This document shows, piece after piece, positions 42,861 to 55,400 of a stretch of 64,000 nucleotides of DNA (its first letter is position 1; every line of letters starts with the position of its first letter). The notes under the pieces are model-generated. The model did not search any database, was not told where the DNA came from, and saw nothing but the letters and a program-made list of their open reading frames with translations. Source of the stretch: Aquatica leii (lineage: Eukaryota > Arthropoda > Insecta > Coleoptera > Lampyridae); contig CM069433.1 in the NCBI GenBank assembly GCA_035610365.1, forward strand, positions 131,148,545 through 131,212,544, read 5' to 3'. The position numbers were made by a program, and so were the translations under genes.

Positions 42861-43261
42861 AATACACAAATACATTTTTAGTTTGAAGTTGGAACCTATC
42901 GAAGTCCATTCTATCGACTTGATTCCTGGTTTCCTTGTTATTATTCTTATTCGGACCTAATCTTGAGCGACATTGTTATCGCCATCAAACGTAGCTAGAC
43001 GGTCGACATGGCCCACTATTGGCTTGCCTCCCAGTGGTTTCTAAGTACGTCATACAACGTTATTAATGCGCTGCAAATCTTTATAAGGGATTTTCTATTG
43101 AATTCGACAAAAACTACGTTTTCTTTAGAGATTGTATAATCACATTGTGTTGCCCAGGTGGAAACTAACCCTTTTCACGTTATAATGTTTCATCAGTTCT
43201 TCGCGCTTTTTTAGTGGACCATTTCCTGATCCGCAGATCGTCTTCTTTGCAGTTCACCAAA
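42861..43261. other. Spacer before the mariner-like element
   Basis: Moderately GC-richer than its surroundings (42960-43080). No ORF or repeat assigned; it may be further decayed hAT sequence. Confidence 0.3.
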
Positions 43262-43434
43262 TACAGGGCCTTCATAAATGATTGGATCCCACGTGACATA
43301 TATGTTAGGCAACCAACATTACTTGGATTGGTATAACGTAAAAAAAATTACTAAATGAAAAATTTGATTTGTAACCTTTAAATTAAGGTTAAGTAATTAA
43401 TTAAAAACAGTAACACATTAACAACAATACCTGT

Positions 43435-44547
43435 TTATTTAAAATAAAAATTGGTAATAACAATTATTTGAAATTTATAACCGATGTTCAAAATGTTGTC
43501 CTTCAGCTGCGATACATGTGTTAACTCTTCTTCAATATTTTGAATAGCATTAGTAATTGCATGTTCCAAGGCTTCAATATTGTGCAGTTGATTCTTATAA
43601 ATTGTGTTTTTTAAATGTCCGTAGAGATAAAAATCTAGTGGCGTAAGATCTGGAGACCGTGGAGGACACAACCCTTGGCTTATTATTCTTTCATTATAGA
43701 ATTGTTGAATAAATTCAATTGTAGCTAGAGTAGTATGAGCCGTTGCATTATCTTGCTGAAAGTAACCAAATTGAAGTTCGTTGTCGTCTAACTGCTCGAA
43801 AAATTGGCCCAAAATATCACGATAACGAGCTGCATTTACAGTATTGTAAAAAAATATTGGTCCAATTATCCTTCTCCTTGACATTGCAATCCATACACCA
43901 ACTTTCAAAGGATGCAATGTTGTTTCCACAAAAGTGTGCGGATTTTCGGTTGCCCAAGTGCGATAATTTTGGCTATTTACATATCCACTTAAATGAAACC
44001 ATGCAAAAGTTAAATCCAATAGGTCATCGTTATTTAAATGTTCATTAAACCATTCACAAAATTGAACACGCTGCAAGAAGTCAGGAGCACGTAATTCTTG
44101 ATAAACCGTAACCTTGTACGGAGTCATTGAAAGGTTCTTTTTTAATGCTTTGTGGCAAGTTCCTACTGACAATCCTAAAAATGAAATGTTTATATCTTAA
44201 AAATAGAACTTAAAATTATTTTATACCTGTTGCCGCAGATAATTTTGCCACTGATTTATTTGGACTTTGTTCCATGCGATTGCGAATGTCTTCAACAACA
44301 GGTGCAGTAAGTACAGTAGGCCTCCCTGTAGGTTTCCTTACAAATGCAATTCTTATTTAAAAATCGATTAACTAAAACTAGTTTACGTTGTCGGGAAAGC
44401 ATCATAAGCAAAGTTTGCTTCTGGGAAATATTCGTTGAATTGATCGATGCAACTTTGAAGAGAATACGACCAAGTTCCATCGGGATTGCGAGTACCACTT
44501 CGAAAATGCGCCATTACAATGATCGTGTCTTGTTCAGCGGTAAACAT
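43435..44547 (-). pseudogene. Mariner-like transposase with one intron
   Basis: Minus strand. The start at 44547 (MFTAEQDTIIVMAHF) begins the helix-turn-helix DNA-binding part, which is broken by stops around 44340-44400. A 52-bp intron (44226-44175; CAG|GTATAA, TTTTTAG|GAT) leads in phase into the catalytic exon 44174-43435. The exon has DFLQRVQFCEWFNEHL, YVNSQNYRTWATENPH, LKVGVWIAMSRRRIIGPIFF, FGYFQQDNATAHT (second catalytic Asp) and CPPRSPDLTPLDFYLYG (third acidic position). The first catalytic Asp should lie just before AWFHLSG, but the sequence there reads LDLTFAWFHLSG, apparently lacking the TDE/SDE triplet. So the catalytic triad looks incomplete and the element immobile unless helped in trans. 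About 245 codons are open in the last exon. Confidence 0.83.
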
Positions 44548-44753
44548 CGTGAAATTCTATTAATATAAAATTTAAAAAATTACAAAATTACAGCTGTTAT
44601 TCAGTACTTACTCAGAGAAAACACAAATAGTGCTGAGTAGTTATGATAATAACTGTTTTAAAATATAAAAATAGAGAATAAAGAAAACGATGAAAAATAA
44701 TACTCGATGTAAACAAAACGTCAAACGAGAATGTCAAATAATGTTACTAAATG

Positions 44754-45334
44754 CAGGGTCACCAAGCTGCAATGGATTGTTTTGAATCCGGTTAGTTACG
44801 CTCCTATTCTAGATGGCGCTAGCATTGGACAGTTTAACGATATTATTTTCGTTTTTTTGCGTCGTATCTGTTACTTTGGCATCTATGGTTCACTGTCTTG
44901 AGCCAATGAACATCGTTTGTTTTATCTTCAACTTATTTATAATTTATTTATAGACGATTTAGACGCCATTTGAGTTTCGTTGTTTTATTTCCAATGTTAT
45001 AAAAAGTTAATAATTTTATATTAATTTTCATTATATTTGATTCTTTGTTTAGTATTAGTGTTTTATTTCGGTAGTGTGAAATGTATATTACGTAAAAAAC
45101 AAAGTTGAAAAACTTGTTTGTTTATTTTTTGCATCGATATATGGTTCACTTATGCTCGATTGCACTGCGTTTTTTAAGTTATACTTTGTGCTAATACTTG
45201 ATTATAATATGACAATATCCAATAAATTCAATTTCAAAATTTCCCGCTGCGCTTTTAACCGAGTTTAGTTACGCTCCTAAACTAGATGGCATTAATAAGG
45301 CTTCAAACATTAACATTGCAGCTTGGTAACCCTG
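44754..45334. mobile_element. 581-bp hAT-type MITE nested in the mariner element
   Basis: Perfect 8-bp duplication ACTAAATG (44746-44753, 45335-45342) and inverted ends CAGGGTCACCAAGCTGCAAT and, from the right, CAGGGTTACCAAGCTGCAAT (19 of 20 match). Inner repeats GTTAGTTACGCTCCTATTCT (left) and a GTTTAGTTACGCTCCTAAAC-like copy (right) are direct, not inverted. No coding sequence. High end identity suggests a fairly recent insertion. Confidence 0.85.
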
Positions 45335-45432
45335 ACTAAATGTTAACAGCTGTGGTCACACTACCAACCTAAAATAATGTTGATGCTCAATGCTTAGATC
45401 ACGTGGGAAATGGGTTTTAATGAAGGCCCGTA

Positions 45433-46490
45433 GAACCTTTCTCGCACTCTCCCTAATATTTAGAGTTAGGTGATAGAGAAGCGCAGTAGCTATTAGGGGA
45501 AATGAAAACGCTAGCGGTTTCAAAAAGAGACAATTTTGTACTTTCGGCGAGTAAAGACGAGAAACTAAAAAAACGGAAAATAGTTGACAGAATTGGTGAA
45601 ATTATCAATTACAGTATACCCACGTGATGAAGGTTAGCTTCACCAACGCAAAATTAATTAACATCTACATTACAATTAGGTACTAATTAGGTGCTAATTT
45701 GGTATCACTTTTCTGAATTAAGTGCTCGGCTGGTTTGGCAGAAAAATCGGTTTATGTTGAATTGGAAATTTAATAAAATTCACTAAACAAACTTTTTTGT
45801 ATGTGAGCAACCCTGTTTATCTATTGGATGTGTTTTGTCTAGATGGTCGTGTTTTGTTTATTTTCTTATCTCCAAAAACCTTGCTTGTAAGTATTGAAAC
45901 GTACGAGGAATTATTTTCAAGTCCGAGAATTTTCGCGAGGTTTTTGTGCATTTCCAAAACGTTCACCAAAACATATCAAACATTCGCGAACGTTTTGCTA
46001 AAATGTATAAATGTGATGCAAACAAATCATAGGAGAGTTCTTACAGCAATTCAAAGACAGCAATGTTAAGAAGATTATTTAAGTTTAAATAATTAAGTGA
46101 TTAACGCGTGTGTTTGAGATAAATCTACGAAGTATAACCTTGTACGTGACTTTAATGTAAATAATAAGTGTAAAACGAGCGTGTGAAGTTATCCTCGGAC
46201 TTTATCTTTTAAGTGATAGTGCGATATAAATTAGTGTAAGTGTTTTTATCAAATATCCTTAGATTTAATTAGTTCGGTTAGTTTAAACTTGTACATATTT
46301 TTAGTATAAATTAATTAGTTTTAATAATAAATGTTACAGTATGAACTTATTTATCATACATACTTCCAAACTTAGTTTTATGGTACCTTATGAAATACTA
46401 TTACAATAAATAATATTCATTTTTTGTTATTTTTCATGCTACCTTGACAACTAACAATGAGCATTTTTGTAAACAAGTTTTTAGATCTGT
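45433..46490. other. Spacer with weak LTR-like sequence
   Basis: Bases 45895-46190 share scattered similarity with 21175-21440 (GAAACGT, TCGAG words, AAGAAGATT, GATTAACG(C/T)GTGTG), so a decayed LTR of the Gypsy family is possible. The rest is AT-rich and featureless. The 90-codon frame at 45797-46069 (+) has no recognisable domain. Confidence 0.35.
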
Positions 46491-47278
46491 GGGATGAATA
46501 GAAACAGTTTTTTTTGTTTCTAGTTACCTCACACTTTCTATTGTTCACTTCTGTTGTTTTTTTGTTTGTTTACAAAGAGTACTATACTTTTTAAAGTAAG
46601 TATGTATTACAAAAATGATTGTTTTCACAGGTCGTGCGTGCTATTTATTATGAGTTTAAAGCAATAAGTTGCCTCGAAAGTACGTAAGTACTAATACTTA
46701 TTCAAAACATGATCCAGGCCAAATTCAGAGTGCCCTTAACCTAATACTGGAAGGTGTTAGTCTTAGAAAAGCTGCTCTTCAGTCTGGCATACATTATACT
46801 GTTTTGTATAGGCACTTAAAAAAAGGTGACAAATTGAACTGCGGAAGAAGAAAACTTAATTGCTGATTGATTACAAATATGCGGAGATTGGGGCAACCCT
46901 ATGGATCCTGTAACTTTGAGGCTGATGATAAAAGAATTTTTGGTCCTTTTTTACCCTATATATAGCTTTCAGTGTGAATATGTATGTGTTTTTCTTAGAC
47001 CTTAAACCTATATTTAGTAATTGAAATTGTTTCTAAACACTCTACAGAAGGTATAATGGGGACAAACAAGCTTTTAAAGGTTTGTTTCTATTCACCCCAA
47101 TTTTGGGGGTGATTAGAAACAGCAACGTTTTGATTTAAAAAATTTTTTAAGAAGTTTAAAATTTGTTTTGTGTGTGGAACTTGTTCCTGGGGTAGAGACC
47201 GGTAATTAAACCTAAATTGCAATGTCTTAAATTGAAAAATAAGAAAATCTAGAAGAAAACTGTTTCTATTCATCCTAT
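46491..47278. mobile_element. pogo/CENP-B-like element(s) with facing ends
   Basis: The left end GGGATGAATAGAAACAGTTT and the right end inverse TAGGATGAATAGAAACAGTT are inverted repeats. A third and fourth copy of the same end meet in the middle (47086-47122: GTTTCTATTCACCCC, then GGGGGTGATTAGAAAC). This suggests either two adjacent elements (46491-47098 and 47104-47278) or an internal inversion. The first part carries the pipsqueak HTH fragment. Target duplications are not resolved. Confidence 0.6.
46669..46866 (+). pseudogene. Pipsqueak-type HTH (pogo/jerky transposase N-terminus)
   Basis: The frame reads PRKYVSTNTYSKHDPGQIQS, ALNLILEGVSLRKAALQSGI, HYTVLYRHLK, a clear HTH_psq/CENP-B N-terminal DNA-binding domain as in pogo-superfamily transposases and domesticated jerky-like proteins. 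The initiator codon is TTG (46669), probably a mutated ATG. The protein ends after 65 codons, and no second CENP-B HTH or DDE domain follows, so it is a truncated transposase copy. It lies inside the inverted-repeat element 46491-47278. Confidence 0.75.
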
Positions 47279-47284
47279 TTTACA

Positions 47285-47468
47285 GAGTAGCAAATACAGA
47301 TAATACTGTAGCTGACGCGCTCTCGCGGTTAGACGCTATTAATTTACCAAATGCGGTATGCTCAACTGAAAATTCAAACAGCGTGCGTGAATATATCGAC
47401 AAATTTTTAACGCTGCACATGATGTATCGCATTCAAGCAAATGCGCAACTTTACTGTTTCATGTAAAA
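47285..47468 (+). mobile_element. Gypsy RNase H C-terminal scrap
   Basis: The + strand reads VANTDNTVADALSRLDAINL immediately after the element at 46491-47278. ADALSR is the diagnostic end of Gypsy RNase H. The frame then runs about 40 more codons to a stop. No other Gypsy part is adjacent; a short relic. Confidence 0.65.
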
Positions 47469-47869
47469 AAATTTGTTTGTCCATCAAGGCGCAAGGAAAT
47501 TACAAATTCAGTAAGAATAAAATTACGTCGAACGAAAAACCGTCACCATTTTTATTTGATTACGTTACATTTATTTTATACGATTATTTTTTTTTGACAT
47601 AAATTACAGCGTTGTTGCTTCTTAAAAATTTACTAAACTCAAACATGTTAAAAATACACACTTCTTATTTTAGAAATTCTAAGAATACATGTGCCTACAG
47701 TGGTATTGAATAAAATAATACTAAACAAAACAAAATTAATCAATACTTTGAAAAATACAAATAAAACAATTGCGTTAATATTAATTAAAGGTTCGCACTA
47801 AACACTTCACAACATAGAATTTATTATCGTTTAAGAGCAAGTTTTGAACACAACTTCTGAAGCATTACT

Positions 47870-49170
47870 CTATATAGCGATTTTGTAAAAACCTCCGCTA
47901 CTTCTTCCTTCTTGGACACCTGCGAAACCTTTGTCGTTGTGGATCTGTTAGTAGTCGCATCACCACATGATTTGCGCCGCTCTAGCACATAAATTTGCCC
48001 TGATTGACTTTTTAACGATAGAGTTTACCAACATCTTCAGTATCTTGCAGATACACAAAAATGCGTTTCACTTTCGCCACATCGTGTGTAGTTAGACTTT
48101 TCAATGTTAGTGACACAACGCTGACAGCATATGCTATGTCTGGCTGCGTACCACACATCAGCTACATTAACTTACCAACTACTTCTTGATACGGCTAAGT
48201 CGTGTTGGACCGCTTATCTTCTGAATTTTCCGGTCCATCTCTTATCAATTCAACGTTGTTTTTGAATTAGCGTCCTGCATACCAAACTTGATTAGCATCT
48301 GACTTGTATATGCTTGTTGAATAATTTTTATCGAACCGTCTTGACGTTGATCGATTTTGATTAGTAACTGGTTTCGAGTTTTTTGAATTCGTTTGTAAAC
48401 TGTTGGGCGACTGTTTGCTTGGTTGCAGCGACAAGACCATCGTCGATGTACAATGCCACTATCAGCTTCCTCTGATCTCGGACCCTCGTAAACAGATACG
48501 GATCAGCTGTCGATTGTTCAAAATGTAAGTTTTTGAGAACAAAAGCAAAATGCTTGTTCCAGCATCGGGGTGCTTGTTTTAAGTCATACAAGCTATAGTT
48601 TATCTTGAAAATGCGTCCTGTGACGTCGTCAAACCCTTCCGGTTGTTGCATGTAAATTGCTTCATCGAGGTCGCCGTAAAGAAACGCCGTAGACACATCG
48701 AACTGCGTAAGTGACATGCTCGCTTCAGCTGCGACTGCGATGTGAGACTTCAAATTGTGCCCGAGTTTGCAATTGGGCTAAGCGTTTGATTGTAATCAAT
48801 GCCGTTGCGTTGATTGAATCCTCTGATCACCAATCATCGGGATTAATTTTAATGCGATAAATCTACCTGGATATAATCGCCTTGCGATCAACGACCAGAT
48901 GTTGTTTTCATTAAGTGATGACATCTAGTTTTTTATCGGTTTAGCTCACATCGTTCCCGCCTCTTGACCGCTTCGTAGTACGTTTGTGCCTCAATGATTA
49001 TCGAGTGGATCGTCGTGACCTCTGGTTCTTCTACTGGTTCTTTTTTGTTCTGGTCTAGTTCTGGATAGTGTGGCCTGACATCCAGCATTGTGAAATTGCT
49101 TCGACTTTTGTCCAAAACTTCTATTGGTGACTCAATGTTGCAAGTTGGCTGGCTTAGTAATTCGATCTGA
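47870..49170 (-). mobile_element. Copia-type retrotransposon relic (RT to RNase H)
   Basis: Minus strand, 5' to 3': a linker with LDQNKKEPVEEPEVTTIHS (49115-48933), then GFNQRNGIDYNQTLSPIA (about 48755-48830), the start of Copia reverse transcriptase. The open frame 48753-48361 has LTQFDVSTAFLYGDLDEAIY, MQQPEGFDD, YDLKQAPRCWNKHF and LYIDDGLVAA (the catalytic YIDD, first Asp kept). Further on, PYQEVVGKLM and GTQPDIAYAV (about 48120-48200) lead into RNase H. Several stops; no LTR or integrase seen. Ends about 250 bp before the satellite array. Confidence 0.8.
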
Positions 49171-49420
49171 AAAATTACATTTCGAGGATATTATATTATC
49201 GGTTTCAGAGTTTTATAAACGATCATCGTGATAATTGTTGAAGTCATCATATAATTCAGCGTGATTAATGTGTTGCCTATACGGCACATTTATATTTAAG
49301 TTACCTTTGTTTTCTTTAAGTAGGTCCGTAAAGTTAGCCTCGAATTCCAGCCACGAATGCGTATGTTGAAACCAACCGCGTTAGTTTTAATGCAACTACA
49401 CAACTAAATTAAAAATTAAT
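49171..49420. other. Junction between Copia relic and satellite
   Basis: Short non-satellite sequence; nothing recognised. The satellite becomes recognisable from about 49421. Confidence 0.4.
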
Positions 49421-52400
49421 AAAAATTCGCGATGCTGTATCCGACATAACTCTAGCACTTATAGCAATTTATTAAGATAGTATAAGGTGTATATTCCTAT
49501 AATTTGAAAAACATCCCATGAATAATTAAAAAGTTACGATTTTTTTTATTAATTAACACCGCGTTTATTTCGATAGCCTAAAAATTTCGATGCTGTATCC
49601 GACAAAACTCTGGCATCCATACCACCCTTACTAACATAATATGAAGTGTATTTTTGTATAATTTGAAAAACATCCCTTGAATAATTAAAAAGTTACGATT
49701 TTTTTTATTAATTAACACCGCGTTTATTTCGATAGCCTAAAAATTTCGATGCTGTATCCGACAAAACTCTGGCATCCATACCACCCTTACTAACATAATA
49801 TGAAGTGTATTTTTGTATAATTTGAAAAACATCCCTTGAATAATTAAAAAGTTACGATTTTTTTTATTAATTAACACCGCGTTTACTTCGATGGCCTAAA
49901 AATTTTGATGCTGTATCCGACAAAACTTTGGCATCCATACCACCCTTACTAACATAATATGAAATGTATTTTTGTATAATTTGAAAAACATCCCTTGAAT
50001 AATTAAGAAGTTACGATTTTTTCTATTAATTAACACCGCGTTTACTTCGATGGCCTAAAAATTTCGATGCTGTATCCGACATAACTCTGGCACTCATACC
50101 ACCCTTACTAACTTAATATGAAGTGTATTTTTGTATAATTTGAAAAACATCCCTTGAATAATTAAAACGTTACGATTTTTTTTATTAATTAACACCGCGT
50201 TTACTCCGATGGCCTAAAAATTTCGATGCTGTATCCGACATAACTCTGGCACTCATACCACCCTTACTAACATAATATGAAATGTATTTTTGTATAATTT
50301 GAAAAACATCCCTTGAATAATTAAGAAGTTACGATTTTTTCTATTAATTAACACCGCGTTTACTTCGATGGCCTAAAGATTTTGATGCTGTATCCGACAA
50401 AACTCTGGCACTCATACCACCCTTACTAACATAATATGAAGTGCATTTGTGTATAATTTGAAAAACATCCCTTGAATAATTAAAAAGTTACGATTTTTTT
50501 TATTAATTAACACCGCGTTTACTTCGATGGTCTAAAAATTTCGATGCTGTATCCGACATAACTCTGGCACTCATACCACCCTTACTAACTTAATATGAAG
50601 TGTATTTTTGTATAATTTGAAAAACATCCCTTGAATAATTAAAAAGTTACGATTTTTTTTTATTAATTAACACCGCGTTTACTTCGATGGCCTAAAAATT
50701 TCGATGCTGTATCCGACAAAACTCTGGCACTCATACCACCCTTACTAACATAATATGAAGTGTATTTTTGTATAATTTGAAAAACATCCCTTGAATAATT
50801 AAAAAGTTACGATTTTTTTTATTAATTAACACCGCGTTTATTTCGATGGCCTAAAAATTTCGATGCTGTATCCGACAAAACTCTGGCATCCATACCACCC
50901 TTACTATCATAATATGAAATGTATTTTTGTATAATTTGAAAAACATCCCTTGAATAATTAAGAAGTTACGATTTTTTCTATTAATTAACACCGCGTTTAC
51001 TTCGATGGCCTAAAAATTTCGATAATGTATCCGACAAAACTCTGGCACTCATACCACCCTTACTAACATAATATGAAGTGTATTTTTGTATAATTTGAAA
51101 AACATCCCTTGAATAATTAAAAAGTTACGATTTTTTTTATTAATTAACACCGTGTTTACTTCGATGGCCTAAAAATTTCGATGCTGTATCCGACAAAACT
51201 CTGACACTCATACCACCCTTACTATCATAATATGAAGTGTATTTTTGTATAATTTGAAAAACATCCCTTGAATAATTAAAAAGTTACGATTTTTTTTATT
51301 AATTAACACCGCGTTTACTTCGATGGTCTAAAAATTTCGATGCTGTATCCGACAAAACTCTGGCATCCATACCACCCTTACTATCATAATATGAAATGTA
51401 TTTTTGTATAATTTGAAAAACATCCCTTGAATAATTAAGAAGTTACGATTTTTTCTATTAATTAACACCGCGTTTACTTCGATGGCCTAAAAATTTCAAT
51501 GCTGTATCCGACAAAACTCTGGCACTCATACCACCCTTACTAACATAATATGAAGTGTATTTTTGTATAATTTGAAAAACATCCCTTGAATAATTAAAAA
51601 GTTACGATTTTTTCTATTAATGAACACCGCGTTTACTTCGATGGCCTAAAAATTTCGATGCTGTATCCGACAAAACTCTGGCACTCATACCACCCTTACT
51701 AACATAATATGAAGTGTATTTTTGTATAATTTGAAAAACATCCCTTGAATAATTAAAAAGTTACGATTTTTTTTTATTAATTAACACCGCGTTTACTTCG
51801 ATGGCCTAAAAATTTCGATGCTGTATCCGACAAAACTCTGACACTCATACCACCCTTACTACCATAATATGAAGTGTCTTTTTGTATAATTTGAAAAACA
51901 TCCCTTGAATAATTAAAAAGTTACAATTTTTTTTATTAATTAACACCGCGTTTACTTCGATGGCTTAAAAATTTCGATGCTGTATTCGACAAAACTCTGG
52001 CACTCATACCACCCTTACTAACATAATATGAAGTGCATTTGTGTATAATTTGAAAAACATCCCTTGAATAATTAAAAAGTTACGATTTTTTTTATTAATT
52101 AACACCGCGTTTACTTCGATGGCCTAAAAATTTCGATGCTGTATCCGACAAAACTCTGGCACTCATACCACCCTTACTAACATAATATGAAGTGTATTTT
52201 TGTATAATTTAAAAAACATCCCTTGAATAATTAAAAAGTTACGATTTTTTTTTACAAATTAACACCGCGTTTACTTCGATGGCCTAAAAATTTCGATGCT
52301 GTATCCGACAAAACTCTGGCACTCATACCACCCTTACTAACATAATATGAAGTGTATTTTTGTATAATTTGAAAAACATCCCTTAAATAATTAAAAAGTT

Positions 52401-55400
52401 ACGATTTTTTTTTATTAATTAACACCGCGTTTATTTCGATGGCCTAAAAATTTCGATGCTGTATCCGACAAAACTCTGGCATCCATACCACCCTTACTAA
52501 CATAATATGAAGTGTATTTTGGTATAATTTGAAAAACATCCCTTGAATAATTAAAAAGTTACGATTTTTTTTAATAATTAACACCGCGGATACTTCGATG
52601 GCCTAAAAATTCGATGCTGTATCCGACAAAACTTTGGCATCCATACCACCCTTACTAACATAATATGAAATGTAATTTTGTATAATTTGAAAAACATCCC
52701 TTGAATAATTAAGAAGTTACGATTTTTTCTATTAATTAACACCGCGTTTACTTCGATGGCCTAAAAATTTCGATAATGTATCCGACAAAACTCTGGCACT
52801 CATACCACCCTTACTAACATAATATGAAGTGTATTTTTGTATAATTTGAAAAACATCCCTTGAATAATTAAAAAGTTACGATTTTTTTTATTAATTAACA
52901 CCGCGTTTACTTCGATGGCCTAAAAATTTCGATGCTGTATCCGACAAAACTCTGACACTCATACCACCCTTACTATCATAATATGAAGTGTGATTTTGTA
53001 TAATTTGAAAAACATCCCTTGAATAATTAAAAAGTTACGATTTTTTTTATTAATTAACACCGCGTTTATTTCGATGGCCTAAAAATTTCGATGCTGTATC
53101 CGACAAAACTCTGGCACTCATACCACCCTTACTAACATAATATGAAGTGTATTTTTGTATAATTTGAAAAACATCCCTTGAATAATTAAAAAGTTACGAT
53201 TTTTTTTATTAATTAACACCGCGTTTACTTCGATGGTCTAAAAATTTCGATGCTGTATCCGACAAAACTCTGGCATCCATACCACCCTTACTATCATAAT
53301 ATGAAATGTATTTTTGTATAATTTGAAAAACATCCCTTGAATAATTAAGAAGTTACGATTTTTTCTATTAATTAACACCGCGTTTACTTCGATGGCCTAA
53401 AAATTTCAATGCTGTATCCGACAAAACTCTGGCACTCATACCACCCTTACTAACATAATATGAAGTGTATTTTTGTATAATTTGAAAAACATCCCTTGAA
53501 TAATTAAAAAGTTACGATTTTTTCTATTAATGAACACCGCGTTTACTTCGATGGCCTAAAAATTTCGATGCTGTATCCGACAAAACTCTGGCACTCATAC
53601 CACCCTTACTAACATAATATGAAGTGTATTTTTGTATAATTTGAAAAACATCCCTTGAATAATTAAAAAGTTACGATTTTTTTTATTAATTAACACCGCG
53701 TTTACTTCGATGGCCTAAAAATTTCGATGCTGTATCCGACAAAACTCTGGCACTCATACCACCCTTACTAACATAATATGAAGTGTATTTTTGTATAATT
53801 TGAAAAACATCCCTTGAATAATTAAAAAGTTACGATTTTTTTTATTAATTAACACCGCGTTTACTTCGATGGCCTAAAAATTTCGATGCTGTATCCGACA
53901 AAACTCTGGCATCCATACCACCCTTACTAACATAATATGAAATGTAATTTTGTATAATTTGAAAAACATCCCTTGAATAATTAAGAAGTTACGATTTTTT
54001 CTATTAATTAACACCGCGTTTACTTCGATGGCCTAAAAATTTCGATAATGTATCCGACAAAACTCTGGCACTCATACCACCCTTACTAACATAATATGAA
54101 GTGTATTTTTGTATAATTTGAAAAACATCCCTTGAATAATTAAAAAGTTACGATTTTTTTTATTAATTAACACCGCGTTTACTTCGATGGCCTAAAAATT
54201 TCGATGCTGTATCCGACAAAACTCTGGCACTCATACCACCCTTACTAACATAATATGAAGTGTATTTTTGTATAATTTGAAAAACATCCCTTGAATAATT
54301 AAAAAGTTACGATTTTTTTTATTTCTTTTTTCTATTAATTAACACCGCGTTTACTTCGATGGCCTAAAAATTTCGATAATGTATCCGACAAAACTCTGGC
54401 ACTCATACCACCCTTACTAACATAATATGAAGTGTATTTTTGTATAATTTGAAAAACATCCCTTGAATAATTAAAAAGTTACGATTTTTTTTATTAATTA
54501 ACACCGCGTTTACTTCGATGGCCTAAAAATTTCGATGCTGTATCCGACAAAACTCTGGCATCCATACCACCCTTTTTAACATAATATGAAATGTATTTTT
54601 GTATAATTTGAAAAACATCCCTTGAATAATTAAAAAGTTACGATTTTTTTTATTTCTTTTTTCTATTAATTAACACCGCGTTTACTTCGATGGCCTAAAA
54701 ATTTCGATGCTGTATCCGACAAAACTCTGGCATCCATACCACCCTTTTTAACATAATATGAAATGTATTTTTGTATAATTTGAAAAACATCCCTTGAATA
54801 ATTAAAAAGTTACGATTTTTTTTATTTCTTTTTCTATTAATTAACACCGCGTTTACTTCGATGGCCTAAAAATTTCGATGCTGTATCCGACAAAACTCTG
54901 GCATCCATACCACCCTTTTTAACATAATATGAAATGTATTTTTGTATAATTTGAAAAACATCCCTTGAATAATTAAGAAGTTACGATTTTTTCTATTAAT
55001 TAACACCGCGTTTACTTCGATGGCCTAAAAATTTCGATGCTGTATCCGACAAAACTCTGGCACTCATACCACCCTTACTAACATAATATGAAGTGTATTT
55101 TTGTATAATTTGAAAAACATCCCTTGAATAATTAAAAAGTTACGATTTTTTTTATTAATTAACATCGCGTTTACTTCGATGGCCTAAAAATTTCGATGCT
55201 GTATCCGACAAAACTCTGGCACTCATACCACCCTTACTAACATAATATGAAGTGTATTTTTGTATAATTTGAAAAACATCCCTTAAATAATTAAAAAGTT
55301 ACGATTTTTTTTTATTAATTAACACCGCGTTTACTTCGATGGCCTAAAAATTTCGATGCTGTATCCGACAAAACTCTGGCACTCATACCACCCTTACTAA

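Larger units (their letters stand above)
43264..45430 (-). mobile_element. Mariner-like (DDE_3) DNA transposon, complete with TIRs
   Basis: Ends are imperfect inverted repeats of about 65 bp: GGGCCTTCATAAATGATT ... CCCACGTGA on the left; from the right GGGCCTTCATTAAAACCC ... CCCACGTGA. They are flanked by TA (43262-43263, 45431-45432), the mariner target. Inside lies a minus-strand transposase gene (44547-43435) and, between it and the right TIR, a younger hAT MITE (44754-45334). Total 2167 bp, about 1.6 kb without the MITE. Confidence 0.8.

Noticed and set aside
45797..46069. 90-codon ORF as a gene
   Set aside because: No domain, and it overlaps sequence that looks like a decayed LTR.
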